A program made the translations under genes and the position numbers. DNA of 64,000 bases from Rhodospirillales bacterium 24-66-33 (lineage in GTDB: Bacteria; Pseudomonadota; Alphaproteobacteria; Reyranellales; Reyranellaceae): contig NCHQ01000030.1 of assembly GCA_002281855.1 (NCBI GenBank), positions 60,526 through 124,525 of the forward strand, given 5' to 3'. The notes under the pieces were generated by a model. It was not told the DNA's origin, did not search any database, and was given only the letters and a program-made list of their open reading frames with translations. Below, piece by piece: positions 42,065 to 50,665 of this stretch (positions are counted from its first letter, which is position 1; each line of letters begins with the position of its first letter).

Positions 42065-43549
42065 TCAGGAACTGCGCACCCGGCGGACCGCGTCCTGCCA
42101 GCCGGCATAGCGGCGATCGCGCGAGGCGCTGTCCTCGGCCGGCTTGAAGGCCCGGTCGAGCACCCAGGTCTTCGACAGGGCCTCGAGCGACGGCCACAGG
42201 CCCGCCTTCAGGCCTGCCAGGAAGGCGGCGCCCAGCGCGGTCGTCTCGGTCACTTCCGGCCGCTCGACCGGCGTTCCCGTCGTGTCGGCCAGACGCTGCA
42301 TCAGCGGATCGTTCACCACCATGCCGCCGTCGACGCGGACTTCGTCGATCTGGGCGCCATCGCCGCGCATCGCCTCGAGCAGGTCGCGCGTCTGGTAGCA
42401 GACCGAATCGAGGGTCGCGGCGGCGATCTCGCCGGGCCCCGAATCGCGCGTCAGGCCGAGAATGGCCGCGCGGGCCCCCGGATCCCAATGCGGTGCGCCC
42501 AGGCCCACGAAGGCCGGCACCATGTAGACGCCATGGCCTTCCCTGGCGCCAGCGGCAACCTTTTCGACATCGGAGGATTTCTCGATCAGCTTCAGCCCGT
42601 CGCGCAGCCATTGCACGGCGGCGCCGGCGATGAAGATGCTGCCTTCGAGCGCATAGGTGCGACGACCATCGAGCTGGTAGGCAATCGTCGTCAGCAGGCG
42701 ATGGCGCGAATGCACGGCGATGCTGCCGGTGTTGAGCAGCGCGAAGCACCCCGTGCCATAGGTCGCCTTCACCATGCCGGGCTTGATGCAGGCCTGTCCC
42801 ACGGTGGCCGCCTGCTGGTCGCCGGCCATGCCGAGGATGGGCACGGGGACGCCCAGTATGTCTTTGGTGGCGACGCCCAGTTCGCCGGAACAGTCGACGA
42901 CCTTGGGCAGCAGGGAGACCGGCACCCCCAGGATCTTCATCAGCTCGGGATCCCAGCGACCGGTGCGGATGTCGAGCAGCAGCGAGCGGCTGGCGTTGGT
43001 GGCGTCGCTCGCATGCACGGTGCCGCCGGTCAGGCGCCACAGTAGAAAACATTCGATCGTGCCGGCTGCGAGCGCGCCCTTGTCCGCGGCGGCGCGGGCG
43101 CCGGCGACATGGTCGAGGATCCACGCGATCTTGGTGCCTGAGAAATAGGGATCGAGCAGCAGGCCGGTGCGATCGGTGAAGAGCTTTTCCTGCCCTTCCT
43201 TCTTCAGTTCGGCGCAGCGGTCGGCGGTGCGCCGGTCCTGCCAGACGATGGCATTGTGGATCGGCTTGCCGGTGGCACGGTCCCACACGACGGTGGTCTC
43301 GCGCTGGTTGGTGATGCCGATGCCGGCCAGATCCCCGGCATCGAGCTTCGCCCTGGCAAGCGCACCGCGGCAGACTTCGACCGTGGCCGACCAGATTTGC
43401 TCCGGATCGTGCTCGACCCAGCCGGGCTTGGGAAAGATCTGCGGCAGTTCCTTCTGCGCCGATGCAACCGGCCGGCCGCCGGCATCGAAGACGATGGCGC
43501 GGGTGCTGGTCGTGCCCTGGTCGATGGCGAGGATGTGGCGGACAGACAT
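42065..43549 (-). CDS. glpK: glycerol kinase
   Basis: 494 residues of the FGGY family. ILAIDQGTTSTRAIVFD begins the ATP-binding domain; WVEHDPEQIW, TNQRETTVVWDRATGKPIHNAIVWQDRRT and GAAVQWLRDGL are characteristic, and DGGMVVNDPLMQ lies in the second half. It makes glycerol 3-phosphate. No glpF, glpD or glpR is adjacent, so its regulation is unclear. Starts about 118 bp after the end of the prenyl synthase gene on the same strand. Confidence 0.97.
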   Translation of the reverse strand: MSVRHILAIDQGTTSTRAIVFDAGGRPVASAQKELPQIFPKPGWVEHDPEQIWSATVEVCRGALARAKLDAGDLAGIGITNQRETTVVWDRATGKPIHNAIVWQDRRTADRCAELKKEGQEKLFTDRTGLLLDPYFSGTKIAWILDHVAGARAAADKGALAAGTIECFLLWRLTGGTVHASDATNASRSLLLDIRTGRWDPELMKILGVPVSLLPKVVDCSGELGVATKDILGVPVPILGMAGDQQAATVGQACIKPGMVKATYGTGCFALLNTGSIAVHSRHRLLTTIAYQLDGRRTYALEGSIFIAGAAVQWLRDGLKLIEKSSDVEKVAAGAREGHGVYMVPAFVGLGAPHWDPGARAAILGLTRDSGPGEIAAATLDSVCYQTRDLLEAMRGDGAQIDEVRVDGGMVVNDPLMQRLADTTGTPVERPEVTETTALGAAFLAGLKAGLWPSLEALSKTWVLDRAFKPAEDSASRDRRYAGWQDAVRRVRSS

Positions 43550-43667
43550 GCCAGATTAGAGCACACTAGCCATTGGCCAGCATCTTCGTCTTTCTGTTCC
43601 GTGCGGGCTTTCGCCCTTGATTACAAGCGCTGCCGCCCGCCAGCGCCTTCGCTTCGCTGCAGGCGCG

Positions 43668-44687
43668 TCAGTGAGCGCGGTCGATGGCGAAGTCGACCGC
43701 CTCGAGCAGCGCCGCCTTGAGGGGCGTGCTCGGGAACAGTCCCAGCGCGTCGCGCGCCATGGCGCCATAGTGGCGCGCGCGCTCCAGCGTGTCGGACAGG
43801 GCGCCGTGCCGCTCGATCAGGCTGTGCGCCTGTTCGAGATCCTCGGGACGCTGGTCGAGCTTCTCGATGGTGCGCTTCCAGAATTCGCGATCCACGGCGT
43901 CGCCGCGCAGGAAAGCGAGAATCACCGGCAGGGTGATCTTGCCCTCGCGAAAATCGTCGCCGACCGTCTTGCCGAGCTTGGCCTCGCGGCCGGAATAGTC
44001 GAGCGCATCGTCGACCAGCTGGAAGGCGATGCCGAGGTTCATCCCGAAGCTCTGCAGCGCCACGCGTTCCGGGCCGTTGCGGCCGGCCACCATCGCGCCG
44101 ACCTCGGCTGACGCGGCGAACAGCTTGGCGGTCTTCGACTTGATGATCTCGAGATAGGTCGCCTCGGGCGTGCTGATGTCGCGCTGGCTGACCAGCTGCA
44201 GCACCTCGCCTTCGGCGATCGTCGAGGAAGCGTTCGAGAGTACGCCGAGAATGTCCAGCGAACCGACCTCGACCATCAGCTCGAACGCGCGCGTAAACAG
44301 GAAATCGCCGACCAGCACCGAGGCCTTGTCGCCATACACGGTGTTGGCCGTCGGCTTACCGCGGCGCAGGGCGCTTACGTCGACGACGTCGTCATGAAGC
44401 AGGGTGGCGGAATGGATGAACTCGACGCAGGTCGCGAGCTTGATGTGGCGGTCGCTGCCCTCGCTATAGCCGCATAGCCGCGCCGCTGCGACGGTGAGCA
44501 GCGGACGCATGCGCTTGCCACCGGCACCTACGAGGTGATTTGCAAGTTCGGGGATCAGCGCGACCGGCGACCGCATGCGCACGACGATCTCGCGGTCGAC
44601 CCGCGCCATGTCGTCGGTACAAAGCGCCAGAAGGGGTTCGAGGCTGGGCGACTTGCGCTTGCCTTCGAGAGAGACGACGGTTGCCAT
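43668..44687 (-). CDS. polyprenyl diphosphate synthase (octaprenyl/decaprenyl type)
   Basis: 339 residues, all helical. The first Asp-rich motif is LLHDDVVDVSALRRGKPT and the second is LVDDALDYSG; GGKRMRPLLTVAAA is the isopentenyl diphosphate site. It builds the long isoprenoid side chain of ubiquinone. Chain length cannot be read with certainty; alphaproteobacteria often make UQ-10. It is divergent from the methyltransferase gene, with 39 bp between start codons. Confidence 0.93.
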   Translation of the reverse strand: MATVVSLEGKRKSPSLEPLLALCTDDMARVDREIVVRMRSPVALIPELANHLVGAGGKRMRPLLTVAAARLCGYSEGSDRHIKLATCVEFIHSATLLHDDVVDVSALRRGKPTANTVYGDKASVLVGDFLFTRAFELMVEVGSLDILGVLSNASSTIAEGEVLQLVSQRDISTPEATYLEIIKSKTAKLFAASAEVGAMVAGRNGPERVALQSFGMNLGIAFQLVDDALDYSGREAKLGKTVGDDFREGKITLPVILAFLRGDAVDREFWKRTIEKLDQRPEDLEQAHSLIERHGALSDTLERARHYGAMARDALGLFPSTPLKAALLEAVDFAIDRAH

Positions 44688-44726
44688 GACGGAAGGCCAA
44701 CTCTCCGTGAAGCCTGTTGCTGCGAG

Positions 44727-45476
44727 ATGATTTCGTTCGAGATGACTAGCATGGATTGCGCGCCGACCGAAAATGCCGTGATGGGCGGCCGCGTGAAGCT
44801 TTTGCAGCCGCGACGCGGATATCGAATCGCGGTCGACGCTGTGTTGCTGGCCGCCGCCGTCGATGCGAGGCCCGGCGAACGCGTGCTCGATCTCGGCGCG
44901 GGTGTCGGCGCCGTCGGCCTGTGCGTCGCCGCGCGCGTGCCCGGCTGCGACGTTACCGGCATCGAACTGCAACCGGCGCTGGCGGCACTGGCGGAGCGCA
45001 ATGCCCGCCTGAACGACGCCGCCGATCGTGTCCGCACGCTGGTTCACGATCTGGCGCAGCCCTTACCCGCTGCTCTCGGCCCGTTCGACCATGTCGCGAC
45101 CAATCCGCCCTACCTCCCGGCGTCGGTCGCCGATCCCTCGCCCGACCGCAGCAAGGCACTGGCCACCGTCGAATCGAGCGCAGATCTCGCGCGGTGGCTG
45201 ACCGTGGCAACGGGCGCGCTGAAATCTGCAGGGAGTCTGCTCGCGATCCATCGCAGCGATCGCCTCGAGGAGATCGTCGCCATCTTGGCCCGTCTCGGCT
45301 GGGGCGACGTCACCGTGAAGCGACTGCCGCCGGCCGCGCGAGTGCTGGTCCGCGCGCGGGCTGCCGGGGGGTTGCGTCGCCGGGAAGCCGAACCGCTGGT
45401 GCTACATCGCGCGGGCGGCGGTTACACCGACGAGGCCGAGGCGTTGCTACGCCACGGCCAGCCGCTTGCCTTCTAG
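44727..45476 (+). CDS. TrmN6-like N6-adenine methyltransferase (tRNA1-Val type)
   Basis: 249 residues, SAM-dependent Rossmann fold. The SAM site is VLDLGAGVGAVGLCVAAR, then ELQPALAALAERNA, and the catalytic NPPY motif in HVATNPPYLPASV marks it as an N6-adenine or N5-glutamine methyltransferase. RVKLLQPRRGYRIAVDAVLLAA near the start is typical of the TrmN6/YfiC group that methylates A37 of tRNA1-Val. ATG at 44727 or 44742 may start it. Confidence 0.87.
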   Translation: MISFEMTSMDCAPTENAVMGGRVKLLQPRRGYRIAVDAVLLAAAVDARPGERVLDLGAGVGAVGLCVAARVPGCDVTGIELQPALAALAERNARLNDAADRVRTLVHDLAQPLPAALGPFDHVATNPPYLPASVADPSPDRSKALATVESSADLARWLTVATGALKSAGSLLAIHRSDRLEEIVAILARLGWGDVTVKRLPPAARVLVRARAAGGLRRREAEPLVLHRAGGGYTDEAEALLRHGQPLAF

Positions 45477-45501
45477 GGGCACGCCCGCGACAGTGCCCGT
45501 C

Positions 45502-46341
45502 ATGCTGAATTGGATCAGGGATCGTTTTCACCGCGGGCCGGTCGTGCCCGTCGTTCGCCTCTCCGGCGTCATCGCCTCCGGCGGCCTGCTGGGCAGCCGC
45601 GGCCTGTCAGTGGAGTCCGTCGCGCCCTTGCTGAAGCGGGCGTTCGAGACTCGCGGGGCCAAGGCCGTCGCGCTGTCACTCAACTCGCCCGGCGGCTCGC
45701 CCGTACAATCCGCGCTGATTGCCCAGCGCATCCGCCTGCACGCGGCCGAGAAGGGCCTGCCCGTCGTCGCCTTCGTCGAGGATGTGGCCGCCTCCGGTGG
45801 ATACTGGCTGGCCTGTGCCGCCGACGAGATCATCGCCGATCCGAGTTCGATCGTGGGCTCGATCGGGGTCATCAGCTCCGGCTTCGGTTTCCAGGACCTG
45901 ATCGCACGCATCGGCGTGGAACGCCGCGTCCATACGTCGGGCGAGAACAAGTCGATGCTCGATCCCTTTCGGCCCGAGCAACCCGACGACGTCGAGCGGC
46001 TGAAGCGGCTACAGGCGGAGATCCATGACGGCTTCAAGGACTGGATCCGCCAGCGGCGCGGCAAGCTTCTGAAGGGCGACGAGACCGTCCTGTTCAGCGG
46101 CGAATTCTGGACGGCGCGGCGTGGCATCGAGTTCGGCCTGATCGACGGGTTCGGCGAACTGCGAACGACCCTGCAGGCCCGCTATGGCGACAAGGTGCGC
46201 CTGCCCGTCATCGGCCCGCGTCGACGTCTGCTGTCTAGATTCGGTCTGCAGACCGGGATCGGCGGCGGGATCGACAATATCGGCCCCGCCACCCTGGCCG
46301 CGCTCGAGGAGCGCGCGCTCTGGCAGCGTTTCGGACTCTAG
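45502..46341 (+). CDS. S49 family serine peptidase (SppA/SohB-like)
   Basis: 279 residues. The S49 motifs are LSLNSPGGSPVQSALIAQRIR and FVEDVAASGGYWLACAADEIIADPSSIVGSIGVIS, whose serine in ASGGY is the nucleophile. These enzymes degrade signal peptides or membrane-protein fragments. Only a short hydrophobic stretch precedes the domain, so membrane attachment is uncertain. The ATG at 45502 was chosen because upstream codons overlap the previous gene. Confidence 0.88.
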   Translation: MLNWIRDRFHRGPVVPVVRLSGVIASGGLLGSRGLSVESVAPLLKRAFETRGAKAVALSLNSPGGSPVQSALIAQRIRLHAAEKGLPVVAFVEDVAASGGYWLACAADEIIADPSSIVGSIGVISSGFGFQDLIARIGVERRVHTSGENKSMLDPFRPEQPDDVERLKRLQAEIHDGFKDWIRQRRGKLLKGDETVLFSGEFWTARRGIEFGLIDGFGELRTTLQARYGDKVRLPVIGPRRRLLSRFGLQTGIGGGIDNIGPATLAALEERALWQRFGL

Positions 46342-46353
46342 GAGAGGCTTGCG

Positions 46354-46821
46354 ATGAACCTTAGGACTCCCGTCACCGCCGACGACCTCGCCGCCGTGCG
46401 GCAGTGGTTCGACACGCTGTCGAGGCATTGCCGCGCCGTCGACTACGAAGGCGCGCGGCCGATCTTCGCCGACGACATGATCGCCTTCGGCACCTTCACC
46501 GATTTCATGATCGGCCGCGATCTGGCCGAGCAGAAGCAGTGGCGCAACGTCTGGGGCACGATCCGCGACTTCCGCTACGACCTCTCGAAGATCGAGGCCA
46601 TCGTCTCGGCCGACCGGCTGACCGCCGTCGGCATGGGCGTGTGGCAATCCCACGGCTTCCATCCCAACGGCGACCGCTTCGACCGGCCCGGTCGCACGAC
46701 GGTCGTGCTGGGGCGCAAGGCGGTGGGCGACCCGTTTGTCGCCACCCACACGCACATGTCGCTGTTCCGCGGCACGCCGGAGCGCTCCTACGGCAACTTC
46801 GCGAAGAGCGAAGTCGTCTGA
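46354..46821 (+). CDS. NTF2-like / SnoaL-like domain protein
   Basis: 155 residues with the cone-shaped NTF2 fold: a helix pair (DLAAVRQWFDTLSRHCRAVDYEGARPIFADDMIAFGTFTD in two parts) then mixed beta-sheet with VVLGRKAVGDPFVATHTHMSLFRG. Members include ketosteroid isomerases, dehydratases and scaffold proteins; no catalytic pair can be named here. AGGAGAGG lies six bases before the ATG. It follows the S49 peptidase by 12 bp and converges with the carbamoylase gene. Confidence 0.75.
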   Translation: MNLRTPVTADDLAAVRQWFDTLSRHCRAVDYEGARPIFADDMIAFGTFTDFMIGRDLAEQKQWRNVWGTIRDFRYDLSKIEAIVSADRLTAVGMGVWQSHGFHPNGDRFDRPGRTTVVLGRKAVGDPFVATHTHMSLFRGTPERSYGNFAKSEVV

Positions 46822-46824
46822 GCT

Positions 46825-47766
46825 TCAGGCCGGATCGATCGCGCCCTTGCGTTCGACGATCATGCGGTACTGGTCGGGCTGGCGGTGGACGGCGAAGTTG
46901 AAGGTCGTCGTCTTGTAGCTCCGGCCGGCATCGAGGTCGCAGCGATGGACGATCAGCTCGTCACCGTCGCCTCCCGCGCGCGCGACGACCTTGCCCGACG
47001 GCGCCACGATCATGCTGTCGGCCAGCGAGGGGACGCCCTCCTCGGTGCCGCCCTTGGCCACGCCGACCACCCACGTCCCGTTCTGGTAGGCACCGGCCTG
47101 CATCGAGAGCTGGTTGTGGAACCACGAATGCTCGTCATGGTCGGGCGACGGCGCATTGTGCAGCGGCGTGTTGTAGCCCAGCAGCACCATCTCGACATTC
47201 TGCAAGCCCATCACGCGATAGGTCTCGGGCCAGCGGCGATCGTTGCAGATGCACATGCCGATGTTGCCGCCGAATGCCTTCACGACCGGGAAACCGAGAT
47301 TGCCGACCTCGAAATAGCGCTTCTCGAGATGCTGGAACGGCCGCTCGGGCTCGTGCTCGGCATGGCCCGGCAGATGGACCTTGCGATACTTGCCCACCAT
47401 GCTGCCGTCGCGCTCGACCAGGATGGAGGTGTTGAAGCGCCGGACGCGCCCCTCCTCGTTGGCGAGCTCCGCATAGCCGAGGCAGAAGCCCACGCCCAGC
47501 CGCTTCGCCTCGTCGAACAGCGCCGCCGTCTCGTTGGACGGCATCTCCTGCTCAAAGAAGGAATCGACCTCGGCCTGATCCTGCATCCACCAGCGCGGAA
47601 AGAACGTCGTGAGCGTGAGCTCGGGAAACACCACGAGCTCGCAGCCCATGCGCCGGGCCTCGCGCAGATGGGCGATCAGCCGCTCCACGACGTCACGACG
47701 GGTATGGCTGCGCTGGATGGGACCCATCTGCGCCGCGCCGACAGTCAGAAATCGCGTCATCGTCAC
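46825..47766 (-). CDS. nitrilase-superfamily amidohydrolase, N-carbamoyl-D-amino acid hydrolase-like
   Basis: 313 residues. The Glu-Lys-Cys triad is visible in VVFPELTLTTFFP, KYRKVHLPG and IGMCICNDRRWPETYR. The long insertion FFPRWWMQDQAEVDSFFEQEMP and overall length match D-carbamoylases, which release D-amino acids, ammonia and CO2. It is last of a GntR-regulated minus-strand set that begins with an L-carbamoylase-like hydrolase. The physiological substrate may be another carbamoyl or ureido compound. Confidence 0.87.
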   Translation of the reverse strand: MTMTRFLTVGAAQMGPIQRSHTRRDVVERLIAHLREARRMGCELVVFPELTLTTFFPRWWMQDQAEVDSFFEQEMPSNETAALFDEAKRLGVGFCLGYAELANEEGRVRRFNTSILVERDGSMVGKYRKVHLPGHAEHEPERPFQHLEKRYFEVGNLGFPVVKAFGGNIGMCICNDRRWPETYRVMGLQNVEMVLLGYNTPLHNAPSPDHDEHSWFHNQLSMQAGAYQNGTWVVGVAKGGTEEGVPSLADSMIVAPSGKVVARAGGDGDELIVHRCDLDAGRSYKTTTFNFAVHRQPDQYRMIVERKGAIDPA

Positions 47767-47788
47767 CTCTTACCGCCGAGTATAGCGC

Positions 47789-48619
47789 CTAAGGCCCGGC
47801 GCGCTTCACGTCGTTGGTGAACTCTGCCGAGCAAAAACCGCCGCCCTGGAAGAGATCTCCGACCGGATCTGGTCCGATCTTTGCCTGCTCCGCCTCGGCG
47901 TGGGCGCGATGATCCTCGGCCTTGTCCCGCGGACGATAGCCGAACCGATGCGCCCGCGAATTGTCCCACCAGCCCGCCGCATTATCGGAGGCCCCGTAGA
48001 AGATCTCGTAGCGAAGATCGGGATGGTCGAGGCCGATCTGGAAGAGCTGCACGAGATCGCGCGGTGAGATCCAGATGGAGAGGCGCCGCACGTCGAGCGG
48101 CAGCGGCCCGACATTGCCGATGCGGAGGCAGGTCACCGCAATGCCGTGCTTGTCGGAATAGAGCGCCCCCAGCGCTTCGCCAAACGCCTTGCTCACGCCG
48201 TAGCGGCTGTCGGGGCGGACGGTGACATCGGTGCCGATGCGCTTCCTGCGCGGATAGAAGCCGATCGCGTGGTTGGACGAGGCGAAGATCACGCGCTTCA
48301 CACCGGCTTCGCGCGCCGCCTCGAAGACGTTGTAACAGCCGATGATGTTGGCCTGCAGGATCTGGTCCCACGTGCCCTCGACCGAATGACCGCCGAGATG
48401 GATGACGCTGTCGGCGCCCGCGAGCAGCGCGGCGACCTCGTCGGGCCGGGTGAGATCGGCGGAGACGAACGTCTCGTGCGGCTGCAGATCCGCGGGCTCG
48501 ACCCGGTCGCTCAGCACCAGGCCGGGATAGAGCCTGGCCAGCAAAGGCCGCGTCATGGTGCCGATGCCGCCGGCGGCGCCGGTGAAGACGATGCGGCGCG
48601 TGCTCTTAGCGTCGGCCAT
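47789..48619 (-). CDS. NAD-dependent epimerase/dehydratase, uronate dehydrogenase-like
   Basis: 276 residues, extended SDR fold. The dinucleotide motif is FTGAAGGIGTMTRPLL (GxxGxxG); the catalytic Tyr-x-x-x-Lys is YGVSKAF; HLGGHSVEGTWDQILQANIIGCYNVFEAA and FASSNHAIGFYPR fit the uronate dehydrogenase group, which oxidises galacturonate or glucuronate to the lactone. AGGAGG precedes the ATG, which lies 14 nt inside the end of the GntR gene. Confidence 0.85.
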   Translation of the reverse strand: MADAKSTRRIVFTGAAGGIGTMTRPLLARLYPGLVLSDRVEPADLQPHETFVSADLTRPDEVAALLAGADSVIHLGGHSVEGTWDQILQANIIGCYNVFEAAREAGVKRVIFASSNHAIGFYPRRKRIGTDVTVRPDSRYGVSKAFGEALGALYSDKHGIAVTCLRIGNVGPLPLDVRRLSIWISPRDLVQLFQIGLDHPDLRYEIFYGASDNAAGWWDNSRAHRFGYRPRDKAEDHRAHAEAEQAKIGPDPVGDLFQGGGFCSAEFTNDVKRAGP

Positions 48620-49325
48620 TCCTGTTTCCTCCTGCCAGAGTTCGATAGCGGTCGAGAGAGCGCGTGAGATGGTCGCGCATGGCGCGTCGCGCTTCGCCCG
48701 GCTCCCTGTCGGCGATGGCCGTCACGATGCGCGTGTGCTCGGCCTGGATGCGTTCGAGATAGAGACGGCGTTCGGCCGGCGTATCCATGTCCAGCCGCAC
48801 GCTCTGGCGCGGGATCACGTGACTGCCGAGATAGGCCAGGAAGCCCGGGAACTGGTCGTTGCCGGTCGCCTCGGCAATGGCGCGATGGAAGGCGAAATCC
48901 TCGACCACGGCACCTTCGCCGCGCTTCAGGGCGGCATCGATCGCACGCCATGCCGCACGGATCGATCCGAGCTGCTTTCGGTCCGCGCGCTCGGCGGCCA
49001 GACCCGCCGCCTGCACCTCGACCGCCAGACGCAACTCCATGACGTTCAGGATGTCGGACAGCGAGGTCGCCTGCGGCGGCACGATGCGAAACGGCCCGGC
49101 TGACGGGTCGGCCACATAAGCCCCGGAACCGCGACGCGTCACGATCAGCCCGTCGGCACGCAGCGCCGCCACGGCTTCGCGCACAACCGTGCGGCTCACG
49201 CCCAGCTCCGTCGTCAACATCTGTTCGGTCGGCAGACGTGTACCCGGCGCGAGGCGACCGCCGCGTATGTCGCCGCTCAGCCGCACCATGACCTGCTCGG
49301 CGAGGTTCTTCTCGGGCTGCTTCAC
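48606..49325 (-). CDS. FadR-type GntR family transcriptional regulator
   Basis: 239 residues. The N-terminal winged helix-turn-helix (about 8-75) shows GGRLAPGTRLPTEQMLTTELGVSRTVVREAVAALRADGLI and RRGSGAYV in pieces; the C-terminal FCD ligand domain follows with metal-type histidines and FLAYLGSHVIPR. It sits inside the catabolic set, 3 bp after the carbamoylase gene and overlapping the dehydrogenase gene, so it probably regulates this operon in response to a sugar acid or amino-acid-like ligand. Confidence 0.92.
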   Translation of the reverse strand: MKQPEKNLAEQVMVRLSGDIRGGRLAPGTRLPTEQMLTTELGVSRTVVREAVAALRADGLIVTRRGSGAYVADPSAGPFRIVPPQATSLSDILNVMELRLAVEVQAAGLAAERADRKQLGSIRAAWRAIDAALKRGEGAVVEDFAFHRAIAEATGNDQFPGFLAYLGSHVIPRQSVRLDMDTPAERRLYLERIQAEHTRIVTAIADREPGEARRAMRDHLTRSLDRYRTLAGGNRNGRR

Positions 49326-49328
49326 CGC

Positions 49329-50549
49329 CTACCCGGCCAGTTCCAGCATCACGTTCAGCAGCAGCTGCGCGCCGGCCGCGAGGTCGGTGGCCTCGGTGTG
49401 TTCCTTCACATTGTGGCTGAGGCCCGCCACGGACGGCACGAAGATCATGGCCGTCGGGCAGAGGCGCTGCATCATCTGGGCGTCGTGGCCGGCGCCTGAC
49501 GGCATGCGCCGCGTGGTGAGCGACAGCGCTTTGGCATGATGCTCGACCCTGTCGACCAGAGCGGCATCGAAGATCACCGGCTCGAAGCGCGCCAGCACCT
49601 TCGCCTCGACCTCGACCCGCTCAGCCTTCGCGACCTCCGCGATGTGCGCCGCGACCCGCGCCTCGGCTTCCTGAAGCTTCGCCTCGTCGGTGTTGCGCAG
49701 GTCGACCGAGAAGACCGCGCGATTGGGCACGACGTTGATGAGGTTGGGCCGCAGCGCCAGCGAACCCACCGTGGCCACCTGGTTGCCACCCATCTCCCAG
49801 GCGAGCTTGCGGGCGAACAGGTTGACCGAGGCGGCGAGATAGCCCGCGTCGCGGCGCAGGCGCATCGGCGTGGTGCCGGCATGGTTGGAGACGCCGGTCA
49901 CCGTGTACTCCGTCCACGAAATACCCTGCACGCTTTCGACCACGCCGATCTGAGTCTTTTCCTCGTCGAGGATCGGTCCCTGCTCGATATGCAGCTCGAC
50001 GAAGGCGTGCGGCTTCAGGACCCCGGGCTTCGCGGGGCCGAGATAGCCGATGCGCCGCAGCTCGTCGCCGACCGAGACGCCGTCCTTGTCGGAAGCGGCG
50101 TAGGCCTCGTTGAGCCCGAGGCCGCCGACATAGACCAGACTGCCCATCATGTCGGGCTGGAAGCGGGCGCCCTCCTCGTTGGTGAAGACGGCGACCGCGA
50201 TCGGCCGGCGCGTCGTCACGCCGGCCTCATTCAGCGCCCGAATGACCTCGAGACCTGCCAGCACGCCGTAATTGCCGTCGTAGCGGCCGCCGGTGCGCAC
50301 CGTGTCGATATGACTGCCGGTCATGACCGGCGCGAGGTCCCCGGTGCCGGCGCGCACGCCGATCACGTTGCCGATCGCGTCGACCGTCACGGCAAGCCCA
50401 AGCGCCTTCATCCAGCCCACGACCAGGTCGCGGCCGGCCCTGTCCTCGTCGGTCAGCGCGAGGCGCGCGCAGCCGCCGCCGTCGATCGCACCGATGGAAG
50501 CCAGCTCGTCCAGGGCGCCGAGCAGGCGCCGTTCATCCAGTCGCACCAT
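49329..50549 (-). CDS. M20 family Zn hydrolase, N-carbamoyl-L-amino acid hydrolase / allantoate amidohydrolase-like
   Basis: 406 residues. Metal ligands are seen in MTGSHIDTVRTGGRYDG, FTNEEGARF and VELHIEQGPIL, with a C-terminal histidine in HNVKEHTE. WTEYTVTGVSNHAGTTPMRLRRDA marks the dimerisation domain. These di-metal enzymes hydrolyse carbamoyl-amino acids, beta-ureidopropionate or allantoate. First gene of a four-gene minus-strand set with a D-carbamoylase-like enzyme at the end, suggesting use of ureido or hydantoin-derived compounds. Confidence 0.9.
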   Translation of the reverse strand: MVRLDERRLLGALDELASIGAIDGGGCARLALTDEDRAGRDLVVGWMKALGLAVTVDAIGNVIGVRAGTGDLAPVMTGSHIDTVRTGGRYDGNYGVLAGLEVIRALNEAGVTTRRPIAVAVFTNEEGARFQPDMMGSLVYVGGLGLNEAYAASDKDGVSVGDELRRIGYLGPAKPGVLKPHAFVELHIEQGPILDEEKTQIGVVESVQGISWTEYTVTGVSNHAGTTPMRLRRDAGYLAASVNLFARKLAWEMGGNQVATVGSLALRPNLINVVPNRAVFSVDLRNTDEAKLQEAEARVAAHIAEVAKAERVEVEAKVLARFEPVIFDAALVDRVEHHAKALSLTTRRMPSGAGHDAQMMQRLCPTAMIFVPSVAGLSHNVKEHTEATDLAAGAQLLLNVMLELAG

Positions 50550-50665
50550 GAAATCTCCAGTCGAACCAAGAGCTTAGTCGTTCACGAGATGCCGGGCAAA
50601 ATATCACGGCGGCTTGATCGGGATTGCCTTGCAAGCGCCACGACCGGAGGTCACTTAGGAATGCG

